From: Saururus chinensis
Taxonomy: Eukaryota > Streptophyta > Magnoliopsida > Piperales > Saururaceae
Assembly: GCA_035235625.1 (NCBI GenBank)
Contig: CP141140.1
Span: forward strand, 53,439,351-53,503,350
DNA length: 64,000 nt
Direction of reading: 5' to 3'
The first letter of the stretch is position 1; each line of letters opens with the position of its first letter. Under the pieces are notes generated by a model. That model was not told the origin of the DNA. It ran no database searches and saw only the letters and a list, made by a program, of their open reading frames with translations. The translations under genes were made by a program, and so were the position numbers. Below, in pieces: positions 52,620 to 64,000 of the stretch.

Positions 52620-53290
52620 AGAAGAAATGAGAAGTCATTCATCATTGTTTTCCTATGAAGAGTTCACGAAAAGCTTTAAGTAATTATTCATGGTGGATTC
52701 AAGGTGATGCACAATTGATAGAGAAGATTCTTACACAACAAATAAAAGAGGAGACATAATAAATTTTTCAAATGAGTTAAAGAACCTCAAAGGAAGATCA
52801 ATAATAAAAGGAGTACTTTATTTAGTTGCTAGAAGAAGAAGAAGAAGAACAAAAAACGAAGAGAGAAAGCTTCAAGGATTCTAAGGAGGAAGAATTAAAG
52901 ACCAATAACAAGACGATTGAACAAAGGTTATTGTGTCTAAGACTAGAGGTTGGTTGGTTGTTTTGTATCTGGTAATTTTTATCTTGCTAGTGCATTAATT
53001 TGGCCTTGTTGAGGTTATCATATTTTTTTACCCAAGTTGGGTTTTCCACGTTAAATCTTCATCTTTGTGTAGTGCGCATGCTTAGTTTGATAGATAGATT
53101 GATCATGAATGATGTTTAGGTATTAGAGTTTGTTTATTCCGCTTCAAAATAAATTCTTGCTTATAGAAGCTATAACTTTTGATTCTTAGTTCTACGAAGT
53201 ACTAATTTTAAGGGCAATCTAGTGATTCACCATCATCGTCTAGTTGGATATTAAACTCTCAAACCATGTCTCACTAAAGTATGAGCTGCC
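52620..53290 (+). mobile_element. Copia-like LTR fragment
   Basis: Third copy of the family seen at 42965-43570: AAGTTGGGTTTTCCACGTTA, CTTGCTAGTGCATTAATTTG and the end word GATATTAAACTCTCAA are shared. No partner LTR or coding part lies nearby. Confidence 0.45.
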
Positions 53291-53395
53291 ACACCACTTC
53301 TTTTTTGACTTTTATGGAAGCTAACCCCTAGCTCCATATACTCCATAAAGCAAAGGCCCCCAAGGGTTCACAGATCATTCATCTTTTTATACTAT

Positions 53396-55550
53396 TGTAA
53401 CACTTGGGCCCGAGATCCAACCTAAGCTAGAGTTTCGAAACCCCAAAGAGTGGGTTAAAAATTTAAAATCGAATAACAACTAGTAGCAGAGTTTGAGTGT
53501 GATAGCCATAATGTTCTTCTACGCTCCATGGAGCTTAAGCGCACCATCGCGCATAGGCTAAAACAAATCTAATGATATTACTAATTATGATCGGGCCAAT
53601 ATTATCATGTCGTTGGTTGCCTACATACGTATAGGATAACATCTACAATGTTATTCTAGTACGATCGGATATGAACATAGTTCTACCTAACGGTTAATAT
53701 ATGCATCAGGCAGTACAAAAATGTATATGTCAAAATACATATATCCTTATATCCAAATAAATCATTCAAAGTCAGACAGAAATATCATAAAACATCAGAG
53801 TTAAACAAAAACTAACAAAGCAATGAAATCACACATCTAGCTCTATTATAGAGCGAAACAAAATACATCAAAGCATATTGGATCATATCATATCACATCA
53901 GATCATATCAAATCTCATTCGACCACATAAGATCAGATTAGAGCATCTTATATCAAAACAGAGCATAGCATATAACTTAATTGGCATATGCATTCATATA
54001 ATCATATCTTGTTAAATCAGAAGATCAAAAATGTTTACTCCCCTTTAGTTCCGAAAATAGTTGTATTCAGAGTTGTTAGCGTCCTCTTCTTCAGGTCTAG
54101 AGATGGTAGACAAAACCTCCTCTTGCTCTAGAACGTTTCTCTCATTTCGCCTGAAGGTGATAGACAGACACTCCCCTTTCCCAAGGCTTATCTCACTCTT
54201 TATGCCTGAAGGCGACAAACAGAACCTCCCCTTACCCGGAGACGTATTTCTCTTTGCATGCTTGAAAGCAATGGACATAACCTTACCTAGAGATACTTCT
54301 CACTTTCTAAGTACGTAGGCGGAAGACAGAACTTGCCCTTACCTAGAAATACTTCCCACTCATCGTGCTGTAGACAATGGTAGAACTTCCACTTACCCGA
54401 AGACACTTACCTCTCATCGCGTCAACAGATGATGGACAAAACCTCCCCTTATCCGGAGACTTCCCACTTCCCGCACCCGTAGGCGGCAGACATAACCTCT
54501 ACTTACCCAGAGACACTTTTCTCTCATTGCATCCATAGACAACAAACAAAACTTCCCCTTAGCCGGAGACACTTCACACTTCCTATGCCCGTAGGCAGTG
54601 GACAGAACCTCCCCTTACTCGGAGATGTTTCTCACACTGCTTGGCCCGTTGATGAAGGACGAAGCCTTCCCTTACTCTGGGCCACTTCTCTTGGTGCAAC
54701 TCGACTACAAAGGACAAAACCTCCTCTCACTTTGGGCTACTTCTCTCTCTCTTTCTCTAGCCTAGTGGCGTCAGACAGAGCTTCCTCTTACCCTGGGCTG
54801 TTTCCCCTCTCTAAAGTCGCTAGCTAAAGGAGTGGATACTTACATTATGTAGAACACATTCGAATTAGCTAAGAATGCCTCCTGAACAGGTGAAATTTGA
54901 CTCAAAATGGACCAGAAAACTATTCCGAAAGTCTGCACAAGTTTCCTATTTAAAGGGGAAAATATTTAGCGTACAAAACAAAACCATGCATGCATGCGCC
55001 ATGCATCGCGCACCTGTGCAATGTACGGCATAGCCACTGCACACTGCATGCAGTCTCACCAAATGTCGCACAGTCCCCATCCCATGCAGTTGCGTCATGC
55101 GGGAGCCGGCCCGCATTATGCAGGCCTCATCCCGTGATTGCATGAGCCAACACATGGCATCAGCTTTTTGTCGTTTTCTTAATATCTTAATCTTCTTTCC
55201 TATTTTACATTATTCAAATTTCAAAATGCAATAACTTCCTACCCCGAAGTTAGAATTGCGCATTCTTCATACCAATGGATTCGTTAGATGAGCCCTTTGA
55301 AACTAGATCACATATGGGTAGGTTATCCTGCACTTTTTAAGTAAGTCCTGCCCATGTGGCATGCTTCCTGAAGTCATAACTTTTGCTCCCAACCTCCGTT
55401 TCATGTGTTCTTAAAGTCGTTACACTCGTTACTTCAAGCTCTACCTATATACAAAGATTTAATTTATTGAAACCCCTTAAAAGTTATCCAAAATTTTATA
55501 ATTACCCCTAACCCCTCAAGTTAGACGTAATCAAAAAAGGGGGCATTACA
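53396..55550. mobile_element. Solo gypsy LTR (2.16 kb) with perfect 5-bp duplication
   Basis: Starts TGTAACACTTGGGCCCG and ends GGGGGCATTACA, flanked by ACTAT on both sides (53391-53395 and 55551-55555). No internal region, primer site or second LTR, so it is a solo LTR. It shares landmarks with the chromovirus LTR: an AAGAATGCCT word, a GC-rich tract (about 54975-55150) and the block CCAATGGATTCGTTAGATGAG. Read on the minus strand TTTAAATAGG (about 54948-54957) is a candidate TATA box after the GC-rich tract. Confidence 0.88.
54080..54825. repeat. Tandem ~55-bp repeats inside the solo LTR
   Basis: About thirteen diverged units, each with a GACAGAACCTCCCCTTACCC-like core followed by GGAGACACTTCTCTC and a GTAGGCGG-like end. 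A related block of about six units lies at 62085-62420 in the other solo LTR. Confidence 0.8.
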
Positions 55551-55555
55551 ACTAT

Positions 55556-57694
55556 GATCCATTCAAACCTAATTCCCATGACAAGGGAGCAGCTCTACAA
55601 ACAAACTCTTACTTTTTGAGAGTCAGAGACATAGTCCTTTGTTATAGTATGACCCTCCTCAGCGTGGCTAAAATAACTCACTTTTGGAGGCAACAAGACA
55701 CTAGGATCCTTTGTCCTTAAGTGTCGAATGCAATGGTCAGGGTGATCTATTTATTACTAGGATTCATACATGCGTAAGGTTTACTTACCCTAACATCATG
55801 CATATATATGTATTATATATTTACACATCCATCATGCATGAAAACCTTTCTATTATATATCTTATAAATAACATATAATATGATAGAAAGTATGATTGAA
55901 ATCCATGAATCGATGCACCATCAGTGACCTCACTAATGTGTTAGCCATGGTATTGATACAGATGTCCCATCGATAACCACCGATATTCCGTTGACGCATT
56001 GAACCCTTATCAACAATAGATAAGTTATAGAAGTCCATCTTTCTGACACCACCACTAATGCATTAGACATATTGTTAGTGACTAGAATAACACTAACACG
56101 GCACAACGTGTGAGTGCTTGTACTACTCATCTTCCTCTTACCATCAATATCATCACCATTGTGTTGGCAATTGTGTCAATGATCAAGAAGAAATCAAACA
56201 GACCAAACTAGCTCCCTAAACATTCTCTTCTAAAATGCATAATAAATTCTACATATAAACTAATAATCTTATAGTTTAGAATATGAAAAGTACCCTTTGA
56301 ATCATATTCATCAAAATCACCACGGTTACTTCTAAACATGTAAAAGTTCTCTAGTAAACAATCATGCATGTGCTCAAAAGTCACCAATAAATATGAAAAT
56401 GAACAAAGAATAAGCATTTCAATCATCATACGGTAACAAGGTTAACGATCCGACCTTGATTATGCACTGTTATTTCTTCTTGGAGCAAATCCATCATGCT
56501 CTCCTCACCAGACTCACTCTACTATCCCTTGGTCTCCTTAGAGACTCCCAAAACTTTAGAATTTTGAAATCCTTTCCCCTTTAAATAGGAGATTTAGAAC
56601 CGCCTAATTCCCCATGTTGTCTGATGTAACCACACCTTACGGTTTCACCAACGTGATCATCAATGCATTGGTGCATGCCAACTATTAAAACTAAATTTCA
56701 CCAATGCGCACACCGACATGCCGGTAGTTTGCCGATGAAAAAAGTTAAAAAATAAAAAATATATTTTTCTTGGAAAAATATAGGATGTCACTTTCCATTT
56801 CCCCAATTTCTTGCCTCTAAGTTCACTTCCCTTAACTAGAGCTTTCTTCCCTTTTTGGCTTCTCTTTCCTTCCCAAGAATCCTTCTCCCCTTTGTTTGTG
56901 TTCAATCCCATCACCTTGACTGTGTTCATCTAAATCACCCTTTCTCCTTGCCTGTATATCTCTGTTTTGGTTATTTACTAGGGTGTGTGTCTTCTTCTCT
57001 TCACTTTCTATTCACTCACTCCACTAGTGTTCTCATCCACTACTGACCTCCCTTTCCTTCCTCTGCACTATGCCCTTTCCCCTCTTGTTTGTGTATGTTT
57101 TAGCCACTTTTTCCCTTCTCCATGTTCAGAATGTTCATTTGTCGAGTTTGTTTGATTGGGCATGTGTTATTTTCTCTTCAACTACTAATCGCAAGTCCAA
57201 TTGTCCATTTAAGCAAGTGACAATGCCGTTTTGGGTCTGGATTTTTTTTTTGCTTGTGGACCATCTCTACTAAGGATGTGCCTTCAGTCTTTGCTTGCAG
57301 GGCTCAGAGTGGTCCTTGTGTTGGCCTCTAGGCATGCCCCATCCTTCTTTTGATAGGTTGGGTAGAGGTCCAGTGTGTCAGTAGTCATCATCCCTATAGT
57401 TAGTATGCACCAAGAACGTAGCTATTCCCCCCTCCCCCAGATTTACTTTACACACCCAAAAAAAAACTTTATTAAATTACTAAATACCCACCCCCACTAT
57501 TATTTTTAACTCTATTTTTACTCTTTCATTGTCCCCATTCACAATCTTCCCCCTCAAGCGTGAGCTCTTCTATCTCCCCCTGTCAATTGTGGCTCCTCTT
57601 CTCTAACAATTTTTCTTCTTCCCCCTCACTTGTGGCTCTTCTTTCACAATCTTTTTTTCTCTCCTCCTTGCCAGCTCTAAAAAAATTCTAGATA
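55556..57694. other. Intergenic stretch
   Basis: No gene supported. 55910-56170 has CACTAATGTGTTAGCC/CATCAGTGACC words like those at 8740-9010, inverted. Short frames at 56208-56429, 56660-56929 and 57070-57273 resemble nothing known. 57420-57660 is a CT-rich tract. Confidence 0.35.
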
Positions 57695-57699
57695 GTTTT

Positions 57700-58050
57700 T
57701 GGCGGGGGGTGGTCACTGCTAAAATATGCAAAATTTGACGAAGAACTAAGGTCTCCATCCAAATAAGTTTTATTTGGCGGATGATATCCCACGCTAAGAA
57801 ACCTCTTTCTAGATAGTTTCCGATGGGGAGAAGTCACTGACACAATATGCAAATGTTGATGAGGACCTTTGTTCTCCGTATAATACAATTTTATTTGCCG
57901 GGTACTCCCTGCCGTGAAACTTCTAGAAATTTTAAAAACTTTTGAAAAACTTCTGGCGAGGGGTGGTCACCGCCACAATATACACAATTTGACGACCTAA
58001 AGTCTTCATCCAAATCAATTTTATTTGGCGAAGGGTACTACCCGCTAAAA
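57700..58050. repeat. Three tandem ~120-bp units, possibly CACTA subterminal repeats
   Basis: Three units, each opening with a GGCGRGGGGTGGTCAC-like word, then CAATATGCAAATTTGA, then TTTTATTTGGCG and a CCCGC end. GGCGAGGGGT and TTTGGCGG words repeated near an end are typical of En/Spm (CACTA) transposons, but no CACTA terminus was found next to them. Confidence 0.5.
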
Positions 58051-58262
58051 AAATTTTAAAAGTTTTGGGGTGTTGAGGTGAGAATGAGTAAAATTATAGA
58101 TGTGTGTGGGAGTACTAAGCTATTAAAAAATGCCAATTATTTTATAGTAGAAGGGGGATCTAAATATTTTTTGGGGGGAAATAGGTGCGTTCATACACCA
58201 ATCTTGGTATTTGTCTATGCTTCTTCAATTTGTAAGGTGCTATTTCAGACTCCCTCTGCCTC

Positions 58263-58535
58263 TTGAGTGTTCGTGGTGGCATTCTACATCTTGCCAACAT
58301 GAAGAAGATAGCCCTTGAGATTTGCACTAGCAAGGCCATTGCAGCGTTGATAGTTTGCGCAAATGTTCTCCTTGGTGCTTGTATATTCAATGCATTTACT
58401 TTTGTTATGTACATGGTTATGTATAGTTGGATGTTTTTTTGTTTCTTACCATTTATGTTGTACCGCCTCCCCGTTGACTTTTCTGCCTTGTATACGGCGG
58501 GCAACTTATGTCTTGTGGTTATGTTTAGTCAATAA
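58263..58535 (+). CDS. Hypothetical hydrophobic open frame, unrecognised
   Basis: A 90-codon frame; an inner start gives MKKIALEICTSKAIAALIVC and then hydrophobic stretches with two or three possible membrane segments. The opposite strand also has a 114-codon frame (58160-58504). No promoter, splice site or family resemblance supports either, so it is kept only as a low-confidence candidate. Confidence 0.15.
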   Translation: MSVRGGILHLANMKKIALEICTSKAIAALIVCANVLLGACIFNAFTFVMYMVMYSWMFFCFLPFMLYRLPVDFSALYTAGNLCLVVMFSQ

Positions 58536-58841
58536 CATTGTGCTTCTTACCAACCAAAAAAATACAACATCAAAACCCATGGGCGGTGGTGTAGTTTGCA
58601 TCCCGCGTGATTTATTTGTATTGTGTGTAGCATGATCGATATGCCGGAGAACATGCATATAGGTGCAGCTTCATACTGACCAGATTGAATTTTCGTCACG
58701 GAAGGCTAAAATTTCAACAGTTCGGCTGTCTTAGGGCGATAAAGATCCCATATATGTCAACTTATTTCTTCTACTACCAGACAAATGTGGGGACAGGAAA
58801 GGGGGAATTGATTATTGACTCTCACGTAGTGTTGTTGGAAA

Positions 58842-58962
58842 AATTCAGCTTCAAGTCCAGCCATATTAATCAGTAGATGCGTGAGGAACATGAATTGCAG
58901 TGGATAATGCAGCTTCATGTCCAGACATATAAACGAGTACACACGAGGAACATGAATTGCAT
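58842..58962. repeat. Two-copy tandem duplication of about 63 bp
   Basis: Both halves share CAGCTTCA(A/T)GTCCAG(C/A)CATAT and GAGGAACATGAATTGCA. No larger array. Confidence 0.6.
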
Positions 58963-59829
58963 ATTAAAGACATTCTCCAGTCACATGATATGGGCAAAGA
59001 TAATATTTCATTGGAATTTATACATGGAGAGCATGAAGTTCAAGTCATGAGAAACAGCCTATTGGGAAATCGACGCAAATGTTAATTGTCATTTCAATGG
59101 CCATGGGAAACTCATGCTTCATGATAATAAGGGTAGTTTAGTGATGATCTCTAAGAAGTAATTAGAATTTCAAAACTCGAGGCTAGTTCCAATATTGGGA
59201 TCTCTTTTGTTGTTTGTTCATTAACCTTTAGAAAACTGCTATACCCATATTCCTACGGTTATTAAAATAGTATTTTTTATTAAAGGGTGAACCTCACATC
59301 TAAAAAAATAGAAAATAAATTTATAATACTCTTTTTTAAGTACTTAACCACTTAAATTGAACAAAAAGAAGATATTAAGATAAATAATTTTTTTATCAAT
59401 TAGATATATTAATGAAGAACTGGTGGAGTATATCAAAAGTGAGCTAAAGCATAGCCTTTTTCTTATCATTTTAAATCATGTGTCCTTGCTAGTTAGTATC
59501 CCAGAATTGAACGAAAAAAACAAGCATATGCCCCATCATCATTTGCGTAAAACCAGCAACGAAATCAAAGTCTTTTATGAATGTTAGGCCGAAAACCCAT
59601 GATATTCGTCCTTGTTTCAAGTGTTCACATTAGAGAGTGAAAGAAGAGAGAGCAAGAGTTCACCCAATATTACAAAAATATTACCATCTATTTTAAACTC
59701 AAGTTTTCTAGATTTTTTTTAACGGATCTCTAGAATATTGGCAATAGATGGTTTGTCCAAAGTTGCCCAGACCCAGAGGTTTTGCTCGGGCTTTGGATAA
59801 TACCTAGAGTTGACATCGATTGGCACAGG
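58963..59829. other. Intergenic stretch
   Basis: AT-rich; no gene or element recognised. Confidence 0.35.
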
Positions 59830-59832
59830 TGA

Positions 59833-60560
59833 ATGGCCGCACATATGGTAGAAAATGACCTGATTATCCCCCTCCCTTTTACATTTTATCTCCACCAACC
59901 TACTCCGCCTAACTCCTCCCCTCATCCTCTTCAGCCACCTCCTACTCTATCACCTCCTCCTCCTCCTCCTCTCTCATTCTTCTCTCCCTCCCATCCTCCT
60001 TTGCCGCCTCTACCTCACCCTCCTTCCCTTAATCCAACGGGAGTATTTATGAACATGTCATGGGGCCATTTAAAATTGTGATTTTTTCTCTTTACAAGCT
60101 TCTATCTTGAAAAACATTTCTGACTACTTAAAAACAACAGTAAGTTTTATTTCTACTTTATTTTGAGCTTTCTCCAGCATTGAACAAACCTCCATCCATT
60201 AATGATAGTCGCCTTTTACTAAGCAAATATAACACACAACTCACAGTTGACAATTTGATAATTTCACACAGCTTACTATTGATGATTAACAATTAACAGC
60301 TGACAACGGCCAGATTAACTCTAGTAGAAGAGGCAATAACACAACATAATATGTCACTATATCTCCCTCAATATATACACTCAACCAAATAAAAAAACCT
60401 AATAGATAAACCTAAAAAATAAAGTGGTTTTAAATTTTGCTAATGTCAACTATCAGTGTGTGTTATCTCTACATAGTAAAAGTGTGGAGAAGGACCGTGT
60501 CGGCACCAGAGAAGGAGACTACAAGAATATAACAGACAGTTGAGAACTGACAATTGATGT
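59833..60560. repeat. Partial relative of the long-TIR element
   Basis: Same order of parts as 26100-26780: a TCCTCC/CACCTCC pyrimidine tract, a TTTTTCTCTTTACAAGCT-like word, CTACTTAAAAACAACAGTAAG, then dispersed TTGACAATT and CAGCTGACAAC words. Only one arm is evident. The 82-codon Pro-rich frame (59833-60081) is an artefact of the pyrimidine tract. Confidence 0.45.
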
Positions 60561-60589
60561 GTTTAGGATTCTTCACTCTCGATGATTAT

Positions 60590-63500
60590 AATTATGCCCC
60601 TAGCCCAAAAAGTCAACTAAGGGCTACAAGACCTCTTACAACATGCAGGGGTTTTAAACTGCTTTGTTACTCTACGTAGTTCGTAAATTCTAATTGTTTA
60701 ATACATAGGCAAAACCATCAAAACATAGGACAAATGATTTTTATATGGAAACCCACACAAGAAAAATCACGATAAAATCTTTTCATCCCAAACAATGACT
60801 AAGTAAACAAGTATAGAGTTTATTGATTACAAATAGAGGCCTTCTTCTTAAAATCACTTGGCTTGGACTCACACCACTCTAAATCTGTAAACATTTGTAG
60901 TACTTTCTCAGCCATTTACTTCAACTACATTAACTTGATCTTATCTTCTTCAAAATGCTTCAAATTATCACCCCAATCTTCTCAACAACTTCTTTAGCTT
61001 TGATAAATACTACTCAATCTTCTCAATAACTCTCTCGCAACGAGACTTTGGAATGCAATTCCAATATCACCTCTCTTGTCTTTAGTTACTTTGACCCTAA
61101 GGTGTATATGTGAAGTATCCACACAAATAATTCAGAAAGCTAAGGCATTAGCATAATTTTTTGTTGGATTTAATATTGTAATGCCTCGACCCGAGCCAGG
61201 GTCCAAAAATCTCGAATAAAATTTTTTTTTCTTAAAAAAGGAATCATCATTTGTGTACGAGAAGTACAATATTCATCTAAACACTATAGAGCTTGAAAGC
61301 TTCCCTATATGTAGACTCAAGTTATAACATTCGCATACACATGACAAAACTTCAAAGTTCATCATGTGTAAATAAGAACAAAACTTATAATTATAATTAA
61401 TTTGGATCGGGCCAACGTTGCCTTGCCGTTGGTTGCCTATGTACACATTGGATAATATTCACAATATTATTCCAATATGATCGAATCCGAACGTAGTTCT
61501 GCCAACTTGTTATTATATACATCAGGCATCACAAAATTATATACATTAAAATACATATATCTTTATATTTAAATATATCATTAAGAGTTAGACTGAAATA
61601 TCGTAAATCATCGGAGTCAAATAGAAATCTCATAAATCATAGAAGTTAGACATAAATCGTAGAAATCGTCAGAGTCAGATGAAAATCTCATAAATCATCC
61701 GAGTTAAATGAAAGCTAACACATTAACGGAATTACACATCTCAGTTTGTCACATAGTAGAGTATAGCACAATAAAGTAGATTGGATCACATCGAATCCTA
61801 TTAGATCATAACAGAGTATATCATATCAAAGTATATCAAGATGTCTCAAATTATATCAGATAAAGCATAATAAACAATTCAAAACAGAACATCTCAACAT
61901 ACATTATACATTAGATCATAGCAAATTATACATATTAATTAGTATATTATTATCACTAATGAAGATGTGCATGCATATGAGTCATTTAACTTCCTAAGTT
62001 AACTACTTATGATGCATACGTATTCTTATACTCATATTAAAATAGAAAGTCAAAAATACTTACTCATAGGAGACACCGGAAGTGGTAGATGTAACGTCCT
62101 TTTCACCTAGAGATGTTCCTTACTTTCCGTGCTCGGAGGTGACAGACAGAACATCCCCTTTTCGGAGATGTTTTTCTCCTTCCGTGCTTATGAACTATGA
62201 ACGAAACCTCCCCTTAGCTTGGGGATGCCTCTCATACTAGGTAGCTCTTCGGTGGAGGATAGAGTCTCTCCTACTCTGGGTCACTTCTCTCATTGTGGCT
62301 CAGCAACTGTAGACAAAATCCCCTCTTGTTCTTGGCCTAATTTTCTTTCTCCAGTGCTCGAGGATGACGGGCAAGTCCTCTTCTTGCTTTGGGAGGTTTC
62401 TCTCTTATACAGTTGTCAACTCAAAGAAAGGACCCCTCCATTGTATAAAGAACGCTCGATTTAATTAAGAACACCTCTTGAACAAACTAAATCGGAGTTA
62501 GAATGATTGTAAACAAAGAAAGAGAAGTTCTCTGGTGCTCGAGGATGACGTGTAGAGTCTCTTCTTGTCTCGGGATGTTTCCTTCTCATACGGTCTCCAA
62601 CTCTAAGAGAAGACCCCTCCATTACGTAGAACACACTCAATTTAGTTAAGAACGCCTTTTAGATGGGCTAAATCAAACTCAGAAATGGAGAGAGCAAAGT
62701 TCATGCTTCAAAAATACTTGAAATGGCTATTTATAAGCCTCCGAGCCGCAATTTTTAAACCATAGTGCCACTGCACTACTATCCGAGGCACCGTCAGAAA
62801 TGGCGGAGCCCACCATTTATGCTCCATGCGTGCATGGTGACAGTGCATCGCGGCTTCGCGTTACATGCCACATATGTCGCACGCGGCGCATTTTTTCTTT
62901 ATCTTTTTTTTTAATATTTCTTCAAACGCGCGTATCTTTATACCCCGGATTCAGATTCATGCGTTCTTAGTATCGTTGGACTCGTATTGATGAGCCCTTT
63001 GATACTAGACCACTGAAATCACTTTATCCTACTCTTTTTAAGTGGGTTCTACCTAAATTACATGCTTCCCGAGGTTGTAACTTTCACTCCCAACTTCCGT
63101 TTCACGCTTTCTTTGATTCATTATGCTCATTTCTTTGAACACAACTCATATATGAAGGTTTCAACCTCTGAAATCATCCATAATTTTTTAAAAAAATTAA
63201 TTACCTCTAACCCCTTTAGTTATCCATAATCAGAAAAGTGGGGTATTACAAATATGGCTAAAAATAACTCTATCTCAAAGCTAAATAGCCATTGAAGCAC
63301 CCTCTTCTCACAAATTTCTAAAAATACCCTAAAGAGCAATTAAAAAATTTTCTCTATCTTTTTCTAGATTCCAATTGTATTTTATCACGTCCAATCCCCT
63401 GATATAATTCTCTAAGTCAGTTTAGGTGTTTAACTTTCAATAGGAACTAGATTTTACACAATGTCCTGTTTTAGGTAAAATTGTGTGTCGGATTGATTGT

Positions 63501-63830
63501 CCTACTATCTTGATTGATTGCCCCTTATGTAAATAGTACAATACTCATTCCAAACCTCTAGCCAATCAATCGCCCTTCCACTACCAATCAATTGCAATAC
63601 CTACTAGTCTTAAACAATCCATCACTTCACCTAGTCCGATCTATCACAAATTCTATTGGAATTAAATCTAAAACATGCTCAAGGCTGATCTATTGTTAGT
63701 TTAAAACCGATCGATCGGTAATGAAAAATTATATATACTTATGAGATTTTTCACCCATCTTTTCCTCACACTCTTATATGATAAATTATATCATTCCCAA
63801 ATGTGTGAGTATGTGTGTTTTACCTAACAA
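60590..63830 (-). mobile_element. Old copia-like LTR split by a solo gypsy LTR
   Basis: 60740-61171 matches the copia LTR at 35400-35700 (ACACAAGAA, CTCACACCACTCTAAA). 63256-63830 continues in the same style, with ATTGATTG words at 63480-63720 and an end CCTAACA like the other copia LTRs. The two parts are separated exactly by the solo LTR at 61177-63250. Outer edges are approximate. Confidence 0.45.
61177..63250. mobile_element. Solo gypsy LTR (2.07 kb) with perfect 5-bp duplication
   Basis: Starts TGTAATGCCTCGACCCGAGC and ends GTGGGGTATTACA, flanked by AATAT on both sides (61172-61176 and 63251-63255). Related to the solo LTR at 53396-55550 and to the chromovirus LTR: TTAGTTAAGAACGCCTTTT and GCGTTCTTAGTATCGTTGGA are shared landmarks. 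It contains ~55-bp tandem units (62085-62420) and a longer duplication (62340-62510 repeated at 62528-62700). Minus-strand TTATAAATAG near 62727-62738 is a candidate TATA box. Confidence 0.88.
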
Positions 63831-64000
63831 ACATGTAAAACCCTATTTTACAAGTTTGTTTAATGTAAAAGGTTAGGAATAATTTTTTTTTACTTTTAGA
63901 GTGAGATTAGTTGGAATGGAGGATTGAAACTCCATTCTATGAATATATCTCAAAGAAACAGTGTAATGAGTCAAAGAACATAAAAAATGGAGTTTGGGAG
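63831..64000. other. Window end, unassigned
   Basis: AT-rich; nothing recognised. It may be the internal side of the copia-like LTR ending near 63830. Confidence 0.3.

Noticed and set aside
54585-54827. 80-codon frame in the LTR tandem repeats (and 62219-62464)
   Set aside because: It is a product of the ~55-bp tandem units, with no independent coding evidence.

Overview
This window is nuclear DNA from a flowering plant. It is AT-rich, has spliced genes with GT-AG introns, plant-specific gene families (a cucumisin-like subtilase and kiwellins) and many plant transposons. I cannot place the species. Nothing bacterial, organellar or CRISPR-like was seen.

Layout. 1-8218: most of a young Ty3/gypsy chromovirus (Tekay/Del-like) on the minus strand, with a very CpG-rich promoter tract in its LTRs and an extra zinc-knuckle ORF ahead of gag. 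9394-14163 and 41918-46552: two old copies of one large LTR-like family (TG...CA ends, near-matching 5-bp target duplications), the second with other elements inside it. 16925-21186: an intact ten-exon subtilisin-like protease (743 residues by my splice model) with MITEs in two introns. 23807-34381: a tandem kiwellin family on the minus strand: copy A (altered), a wrecked middle copy, and copy B (canonical). Small MITEs, a long-TIR element and a 2.4-kb insertion lie between them. 35200-40682: a collapsed Ty1/copia element (SIRE/Maximus-like) with two LTR copies around an RNase H remnant. 48289-50139: a Mutator-like element whose long terminal inverted repeats are built from hairpins. 51964-52349: two Mutator-type MITEs inserted side by side. 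53396-55550 and 61177-63250: two solo gypsy LTRs, each with perfect 5-bp target duplications; the second sits inside an older copia LTR.

How it works together. The host genes are secreted proteins: a vacuolar or apoplastic serine protease, and small cysteine-rich kiwellins of the family that in maize neutralises a fungal effector. Kiwellin A has been remodelled relative to B: a 762-bp MITE separates its coding region from its ancestral promoter, a conserved cysteine codes arginine, and its stop codon reads cysteine, adding a 13-residue tail.

Limits: all alignments were made by eye. Splice sites, element edges and family names are inferences unless a target duplication or catalytic motif is quoted.
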